Assembly: GCF_016863555.1 (NCBI RefSeq)
Contig: NZ_BOPC01000053.1
Coordinates: 1 to 63,882 of the forward strand
Direction of reading: 5' to 3'
Length of the DNA: 63,882 nucleotides
DNA from: Micromonospora qiuiae
Lineage (GTDB): Bacteria > Actinomycetota > Actinomycetes > Mycobacteriales > Micromonosporaceae
In this document: positions 58,948-63,882 of the stretch, one piece after another
Layout of the letters: each line of letters begins with the position of its first letter
How positions within the stretch are numbered: position 1 is the first letter of the stretch
Made by a program: the position numbers and the translations under genes
The notes under the pieces: generated by a model
Databases searched by the model: none
Told to the model about the DNA's origin: nothing
The model's input: only the letters and a program-made list of their open reading frames with translations

Positions 58948-58999
58948 GTTAAGAGGGGGCCCTTTCTCTACCGGAGGCGTTAAAAGGGTGCCCTTCCTT
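58948..58999 (-). repeat. 52-nt interspersed GGGCCCCCTCTTAAC repeat, copy B
   Basis: The reverse complement matches copy A (35882-35933) at 47 of 52 positions. It ends 6 nt before the 3' end of the GH10 xylanase gene, so like copy A it lies straight after a sugar-use gene, on the coding strand in both cases. Confidence 0.8.
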
Positions 59000-59005
59000 T
59001 TACCG

Positions 59006-60199
59006 TCAGCGATGGGGTTTGGGGGTGATGCGGGGAAGTACGTACGGCGGGCCGGCGAGGATCAGGTCGGACTTGATCTCGTGGTACGCGAGCTTGGCCT
59101 GGTAATTCTCGTCGTAGATGGTGGCCAGGCCCTCGGGCGGGTCGTCGAACCAGCCCGGCACCCACGAGTGTCGGTCGCTGAAACCCCAGACGGTGTACGA
59201 CAGGCAGCTGCGTACGGCGAGACAGGCCTTCATCAGCACGCTGAAGTTGGCCGCCGAGGCCTGCAACCTGGGGTTGATCTCCTCCGAGTTGCCGGCCTGG
59301 ACGCCGTCGGTCAGCTGGCTCCGGACGTCGACCTCGGTGAAGGCGGTGGCGACACCGAGCGCGGTGAACTTCTCCAGCGCCTCGATCACCTGGAAGGTGT
59401 TGTAGTTGCCGTACTGGGTGCCCAGGTGCCCCTGGGAGCCGACGCCGTCGATCGGGACGCCCTGTGCGCGCAGTCCACGCACCATGTCGTAGACGAACTG
59501 GGTCTTGTCGTCGGCCGGGTTGCCCGAGCCGAACGCCTCGATGTTGTAGTCGTTGTAGAACAGCAGCGCCTTCGGGTCGGCGGCGCGTGCCCAGCGGAAC
59601 GCGTCGGCGAGGTAGCCGGGCCCGAGGTGCTGGGCCCAGAAGCCCTTGTAGTGCAGGGTCGGTGGGTTGTCCCAGGGGTCGCTGACCGCCTCGTTGACCA
59701 CGTCCCACTGCCAGACCTTGCCCTTGTAGCGGCTCACCACGGTGGTGATGTGCTTGCGCAGCAGCTCGCGCAGCTCCTGCTTGCTGATGGAGCCGTTGGC
59801 GACGCCGTCGGTCAACCACGTGGGCAACTGGTTGTGCCAGACCAGCACGTGGCCGCGCACGCTCTGCTTGTTGCGCTTGGCGAAATCGACGAGTTGGTCG
59901 GCCGGACCCCAGTTGTATTTGCCGCGGGTGGGCTCCAGGCTCTCCCACTTCATGGCGTTCTCGGCGGTGACCGAGGCGAACTCGGCAGCGGTGATCCGGC
60001 GGTACTGGGGGTTGCCGGTGTTGTTGAGGGCGGCCATGTCGACCGCCGTGCCGATCTGGAGACCGTGACGCAGGCCGAGCGCGCCCAGGGTCTGCTTGGT
60101 CGGGTCGTATGGCTTGCCGGCGGTGGCCGGCACGGTGTTCAACACCGCCACGGTCGCGACGGCGACCGTGGCGATGGACACCCACCTTCTCAACTTCAT
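59006..60199 (-). CDS. Secreted GH10 endo-1,4-beta-xylanase
   Basis: 397 aa. Signal peptide 'RRWVSIATVAVATVAVLNTVPATAG'. GH10 barrel throughout: 'GLRHGLQIGTAVDM', 'SVTAENAMKWESLEP', 'RGHVLVWHNQLPTWL', acid/base Glu170 in 'WQWDVVNEAVSD', 'GVGSQGHLG', nucleophile Glu289 in 'ATAFTEVDVRS', and 'YTVWGFSDRHSWVPG'. There is no carbohydrate-binding module. It cuts xylan outside the cell; the GH43 enzyme and the xylo-oligosaccharide-type importer next to it complete the pathway. Confidence 0.95.
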   Translation of the reverse strand: MKLRRWVSIATVAVATVAVLNTVPATAGKPYDPTKQTLGALGLRHGLQIGTAVDMAALNNTGNPQYRRITAAEFASVTAENAMKWESLEPTRGKYNWGPADQLVDFAKRNKQSVRGHVLVWHNQLPTWLTDGVANGSISKQELRELLRKHITTVVSRYKGKVWQWDVVNEAVSDPWDNPPTLHYKGFWAQHLGPGYLADAFRWARAADPKALLFYNDYNIEAFGSGNPADDKTQFVYDMVRGLRAQGVPIDGVGSQGHLGTQYGNYNTFQVIEALEKFTALGVATAFTEVDVRSQLTDGVQAGNSEEINPRLQASAANFSVLMKACLAVRSCLSYTVWGFSDRHSWVPGWFDDPPEGLATIYDENYQAKLAYHEIKSDLILAGPPYVLPRITPKPHR

Positions 60200-60581
60200 C
60201 TGCCTTCCTTCCGGATATTGATCGATGTGTATCGATCATGGAGGGTGGGGCGCGGGCCAGGTGGCGGTGAGTCGGAGGCGACGATCGAGGCCGTGCGGGC
60301 GTTCAATCGCTCGCGGACGGCGCCGATAGTTCCGGATAGAATCCGATAACTTCTCCGAAACATTAGGGCCATCGATCCCCGGCGTCAACCATGGAGAGTT
60401 TCGAAAGACCGCCATATGCGCTGTTGGAGACGATCGCGCTGATATCGGAACTATCGGTTCCGCCAGCGCCCCGGCGGCCTCCAAAAGGGGGCCGACCGGG
60501 GCCGGGCGCGGTGCCGCTGAACGTCGCCCTGTCGAACCTGGCGGTGCCGATGAACGCCCGGTCCCGGTCGGCGGGGTGGCG
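60200..60581. promoter_or_regulatory. Xylanase upstream region with inverted repeats
   Basis: No gene is present. It contains an exact 12-bp inverted repeat, CCGATAGTTCCG (60323-60334) and CGGAACTATCGG (60446-60457), about 111 bp apart, and TTTCGAAA (60399-60406), a short palindrome reminiscent of xylan-regulator sites. TTCCGGA occurs near 60207 and 60330. These are candidates for operators controlling the xylanase gene. Confidence 0.55.
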
Positions 60582-62204
60582 TCAGTGCTCGAGATAGCTC
60601 GCGTGGTCGAAATCGGCGTAGCGGCCGTCGCCGCCGAGATCCTGCACCCACAGCCCGAGCAGCGAGCCGGTGAAGCCCCAGGCGGCCGGTTCGCCGTCGA
60701 TGATCATGGCCGCGTGCTCGTCGGAGAGGACGGTGGCGTCCAGCTCGACGGGCAGCTGCTGCCAGCCGTCGCCCAGGTCGTAGCCGAAGCGCAGCACCGG
60801 GCCGTCGAACGTCACCCGCAGACCGACCCGGCCGGTGCCGCCGGTGTCGACCGTGAGCTGAGGGTACGCCGTACGGCGGCCACGGTCGCAGCTGAGCAGC
60901 TCCAGCACCACCCGGCCGTCGTCGGCGCGGGTCAGGTAGAGATAGTGCCAGTTCTGGGTGTTGTAGTAGCCGGTGATCCCGGCGAGGTGCCGATGGTCGC
61001 CGGGTTCGAACTCGACGACCGTCTCCAGTGCGCAGTGCACCGCTCCCACCCGCCGCGCCACCAGGCTCGGCGTCTGCCTGCCCACCGGCGACTGTCCGCC
61101 GTGGATTCGCAGATGCGACGGGCGGGATCGCAGGTCGATCCAGTCGTCGGTGGCCGGCCGGCGCAGCGTCGACCAGCAGGCGGCCAGCTCGGGCGCGTCG
61201 AAGTGGTCGGTGACCGGCTCATCGGGCCAGGGATGGGGCGGCAGGTCCGGTGCGGGGATCTCGTCGGCCGGGATGCCGCCGGGAATGCTGGGCCAGGCGC
61301 CCGACGGCCACTCGATCTTCTGTAGCGCGGTCTCCCGCCCGAGAACGCAGCTGCCGAGCGGGGTGTAGGGGCGACCGACCAGGTGGGCGAGGTACCAGTC
61401 GCCGCCCTGGGTGCGGACCAGGCTGCCGTGGCCGGCCTTCTGCAGGGCGAGGTCCGGCCGGCCGACCGAGGTGAGCAGCGGCCCGGCCGGGTCCACCTCG
61501 TACGGCCCGAACAGCTCGCGTGAGCGGGCCACCGTGACCTGGTGCTCCCAGCTGGTGCCGCCCTCGGCGGTGACCAGCCAGTACCAGCCGTCGTGACGGT
61601 AGAGGTGCGGAGCCTCGGTCAGGCCGACCTCGGTGCCGGTGAAGATGATCCGGGACTCGCCGACGAGTTGCTGGCGGACCCGGTCGTACTGCTGGATCTC
61701 GATGCCGGCGAAGCGGTTGCGGCCGGGCCGCCAGTCGGCGCTCATCGCCAGCAGCCAGGTGGTGCCGTCCTCGTCGTGAAAGAGCGCGGCGTCGAAGCCG
61801 CGTGAGTGCAGCCGGACCGGATCCGACCACGGGCCGGTGATGGCCGGCGCGGTGATGAGAAAGTTCTGCGAGTCCCAGTAGCCGCTGGCGAAGCTCGCCA
61901 CGTCGCTGTAGACGAGGTGGAACAGCCCGCCGTGCCAGCTGAGGTCAGGCGCCCAGATCCCGTTGGAGTCGCCGCAACCGCGCAGGTCGAGCAGGCGGCG
62001 TTCGGTAACGATGCCGCCCAGGGCGCGCCAGTGCACGAGGTCCTTCGAGTGGTGCACCCGTACGCCCGGGTACCATTCGAAGGTCGAGGTGGCCAGGTAG
62101 TAGTCGTCGCCGACGCGCAGGATGGACGGGTCCGGGTGGAAGCCGGTGAGCACGGGGTTGCGGATGGACCGGGTGGTGGTCAGATCGGCGATCTCGGTCG
62201 ACAT
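60582..62204 (-). CDS. GH43 beta-xylosidase / arabinofuranosidase
   Basis: 540 aa from the ATG at 62204 (GGAGTC upstream). Five-bladed propeller: 'NPVLTGFHPDPSILRVGDDYYLATSTFEWYPGV' (base D25), 'DSNGIWAPDLSW', and 'GTEVGLTEAPHLYRHDGWYWL' (acid Glu). The C-terminal about 200 residues form the beta-sandwich domain of xylosidases ('YNTQNWHYLYLTRADDG'). No signal peptide, so it should hydrolyse imported xylo-oligosaccharides. It is divergent from the importer operon and upstream of the xylanase gene on the same strand. Confidence 0.93.
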   Translation of the reverse strand: MSTEIADLTTTRSIRNPVLTGFHPDPSILRVGDDYYLATSTFEWYPGVRVHHSKDLVHWRALGGIVTERRLLDLRGCGDSNGIWAPDLSWHGGLFHLVYSDVASFASGYWDSQNFLITAPAITGPWSDPVRLHSRGFDAALFHDEDGTTWLLAMSADWRPGRNRFAGIEIQQYDRVRQQLVGESRIIFTGTEVGLTEAPHLYRHDGWYWLVTAEGGTSWEHQVTVARSRELFGPYEVDPAGPLLTSVGRPDLALQKAGHGSLVRTQGGDWYLAHLVGRPYTPLGSCVLGRETALQKIEWPSGAWPSIPGGIPADEIPAPDLPPHPWPDEPVTDHFDAPELAACWSTLRRPATDDWIDLRSRPSHLRIHGGQSPVGRQTPSLVARRVGAVHCALETVVEFEPGDHRHLAGITGYYNTQNWHYLYLTRADDGRVVLELLSCDRGRRTAYPQLTVDTGGTGRVGLRVTFDGPVLRFGYDLGDGWQQLPVELDATVLSDEHAAMIIDGEPAAWGFTGSLLGLWVQDLGGDGRYADFDHASYLEH

Positions 62205-62312
62205 GTGCGACTCCTTCAAGCTTTGATCCCGGTGGATTTCCGGAAGTCCCCCCACCAGATGCGCCCGGAATCCGCTCACGCTATCGACTGAGGTCCGCAT
62301 GCGACAGCCCTC

Positions 62313-62342
62313 TTGACCGCGTACGTCAACGCGTCGTAACGT
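62313..62342 (+). promoter_or_regulatory. Putative promoter of the xylo-oligosaccharide importer
   Basis: TTGACC (62313-62318) and TAACGT (62337-62342) with an 18-nt spacer form a plausible -35/-10 pair. The -35 lies in an inverted repeat TTGAC-N7-GTCAA (62313-62329), a potential operator. The coding start is 125 bp downstream. Confidence 0.5.
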
Positions 62343-62466
62343 GCCCGCCATCGCATCGAAAATACCGCCTTGAGCTGAAACTTCCGGCCTGCCTAGCTGG
62401 GCCTCTCACCATCCGCGGCGCCGTTCCGCCTACACCACTCACCACTCACTCTCGAAGGGATAATCC

Positions 62467-63759
62467 ATGACAGCGCACATCTCCCGTAGGTCGCTGCTCG
62501 GGCTGGCCGGTATCGGCGCCGGTGCCGTCCTACTCGGGGGCTGTGCGAGTGAGGAGTCCGGTGGCTCCGAGGAGCCGCAGACAATCCGATGGTGGCACAT
62601 CCAGGACACCGAGCCCCTGCTCCCGCTCTGGGCCGAGATTGCGCGGGTGTACGAGGTCCGGCACAACCACGTCACGTTCGACATCAAGCCGCAGGAGAAC
62701 GAGGCGTTCAAGGCGCAGCTGGCCAAGGTCAGCAAGGCCGGCTCGCTGCCGGACCTGTTCCAGTCCTGGGGCGGTGGCCTGCTGCGGGAGCAGGTCGAGG
62801 CGGGCCTTATCAAGGACATCACCGACGAAGCGGCGCCGTGGATCGGCCAGCTGCTGCCGGCCGCCCTGCAGCCGTACAAGGTGGACGGTCGGCTCTACGG
62901 CGTGCCGTTCGATCTGGGCATGGTCGGTTTCTGGTACAACCGGGACCTCTTCGCCGATGCCGGCATCACCTCGCCGCCGACCACCTGGGCTCAGCTGCTT
63001 GAGGTGATCGACAGGCTCAAGTCCGCCAACATCGTGCCGATGGCGCTCGCCGGCAAGGACAAGTGGCCGGCGCACTTCTACTGGGCGTACCTCGCGATGC
63101 GGATCGGCGGCCTGGGGCCGTTGCAGCGCGCCGCCCTGGACGGAAACTTCGACACGCCGGACTTCGTGGCCGCCGGTGAGCGGTTCCTGGAGTTGCTCGC
63201 GATGAAGCCGTTCCAACCGGGCTTCCGACGCGCGGAGTACAGCGCCCCGGACGGGCAGGCGGCGGCGATCGGCAACGGTGACGCCGCCATGGAGCTGATG
63301 GGTCAGTGGGCGCCCTCGGTCCAGGCGTCGTCGTCGACCAGCAAGCGCGGCATCGGCAGCCGGCTCGGCTTCTTCACCTTTCCGGCCGTCGAGGGTGGCA
63401 AGGGCGAGGCCACCGACGTGCTCGGCGGCGGCAACGGCTTCGCGGTGGGGCGAGGCGCACCGCCCAGGACGGTGGACTTCCTGCGAACGCTGTTGCGGGC
63501 GGAGAACCAGCGCAGGGCCGCGCAGACCGGCGCCGTGCTGCCGACCAACCTGGCCGCCGTCGGCCAGATCAAGGACCCGAACAACCAGGTGGTGGCGGCG
63601 CACCTGGCCGTCGCGACCGGGTTCCAGCTCTACCTCGACCAGGCGTTCCCGCCGGCGGTCGGCGGCCAGATCAATGACAGCGTTGCCGAGTTGGTCGCCG
63701 GTTCCAAGCGGCCGGACCAGATCGTCAAGGACATCACCGCGGTGGCACGGAGCCAGTAG
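62467..63759 (+). CDS. Sugar ABC transporter substrate-binding lipoprotein (BxlE-like)
   Basis: 430 aa; GAAGGG precedes the ATG. The N-terminus 'ISRRSLLGLAGIGAGAVLLGGC' combines a twin-arginine-like start with a lipobox (Cys near residue 26). Family-1 solute-binding fold: 'TIRWWHIQDTEPLLPLWAEIARVYE', 'VDGRLYGVPFDLGMVGFWYNRDLFADAGI', 'DVLGGGNGFAVGRGAPP'. By position next to GH43 and GH10 genes it most likely binds xylobiose or longer xylo-oligosaccharides (BxlE role). A permease gene follows. Confidence 0.88.
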   Translation: MTAHISRRSLLGLAGIGAGAVLLGGCASEESGGSEEPQTIRWWHIQDTEPLLPLWAEIARVYEVRHNHVTFDIKPQENEAFKAQLAKVSKAGSLPDLFQSWGGGLLREQVEAGLIKDITDEAAPWIGQLLPAALQPYKVDGRLYGVPFDLGMVGFWYNRDLFADAGITSPPTTWAQLLEVIDRLKSANIVPMALAGKDKWPAHFYWAYLAMRIGGLGPLQRAALDGNFDTPDFVAAGERFLELLAMKPFQPGFRRAEYSAPDGQAAAIGNGDAAMELMGQWAPSVQASSSTSKRGIGSRLGFFTFPAVEGGKGEATDVLGGGNGFAVGRGAPPRTVDFLRTLLRAENQRRAAQTGAVLPTNLAAVGQIKDPNNQVVAAHLAVATGFQLYLDQAFPPAVGGQINDSVAELVAGSKRPDQIVKDITAVARSQ

Positions 63760-63835
63760 CGGCGAGTGGGACCGTGGAGGTCGCCGGCCACCCGGCCGCA
63801 AGCGCCACGTCGAAGAAGTGAGAGGGAGGCGCCGG

Positions 63836-63882
63836 GTGGCTGCCAACGACAACCGCACAGTGACCATCGCGGCGATCGCGCG
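63836..63882 (+). CDS. Start of an ABC sugar permease (cut by window end)
   Basis: GAGGGAGG precedes the GTG at 63836 by about 7 nt. Only 15 codons are present ('MAANDNRTVTIAAIA'), consistent with the cytoplasmic N-terminus of the importer's first permease (BxlF-like). Identity is inferred from the operon order only. Confidence 0.5.
   Translation, partial: MAANDNRTVTIAAIA

Overview
This window is very GC-rich, carries secreted glycoside hydrolases of the soil-actinomycete type, uses many GTG starts and apparently leaderless transcripts, and contains a CebR/CebEFG-type cellobiose system. It also has two copies of a 52-nt GGGCCCCCTCTTAAC element that I associate with Micromonospora-like genomes. 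Together these point to a chromosomal segment of a Micromonosporaceae actinomycete, most likely Micromonospora. No plasmid or phage backbone is visible, although a small remnant resembling an integrative element sits beside a tRNA-Val gene. All assignments come from reading the translations; no database search was run.

Layout. 0.4-11.8 kb: a secreted LamG protein, a giant RHS protein ending in a Hint peptidase and a deaminase-like toxin tip, and an overlapping candidate immunity gene. 11.9-18.5 kb: a secreted S33 peptidase-like lipoprotein, an ATP-dependent DNA ligase, an AlkA-like glycosylase, a repeat lipoprotein, and an ECF sigma/anti-sigma pair. 18.6-25.9 kb: a tight minus-strand operon of HerA-like ATPase, SbcD (Mre11), SbcC (Rad50), a NurA-like nuclease and a spermidine-synthase-like methyltransferase; this has the composition of the archaeal end-resection operon. 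26-29.8 kb: a membrane hydrolase, a RibD-C reductase and a pRiA4b ORF-3 protein.

30-41 kb: cellulose utilisation. cebE-cebF-cebG-bglC-cebR are controlled by two TGGGAnCGnTCCCA operators, an ACT-domain protein and an LPVTG surface protein follow, and a GH9 cellulase carries its own near-perfect copy of the operator. 41.1-44.9 kb: a broken sigma-factor gene, then biotin synthesis (bsaP-bioB on one strand, bioF-bioD on the other; no bioA). 44.9-48.9 kb: a NarL-type two-component system facing an ABC exporter, both preceded by the same CTGAC-N4-GTCAG palindrome. 49-52.7 kb: a P450, a methyltransferase, a secreted membrane-anchored protein and a TetR regulator.

53-54 kb: five tRNA genes (Gly, Cys, Val, then Gly, Val again) around a DUF6458-like gene and a perfect 46-bp palindrome. 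54-55.3 kb: small genes that look like an integrative-element remnant. 55.5-58.8 kb: a BTAD-type regulator divergent from a lysyl-oxidase-like secreted protein, then a polysaccharide deacetylase. 59-63.9 kb: xylan utilisation (GH10 xylanase, GH43 xylosidase, a sugar-binding lipoprotein and the first codons of its permease). Both sugar importers lack an ATPase gene here, as expected if a shared MsiK-type ATPase is encoded elsewhere.
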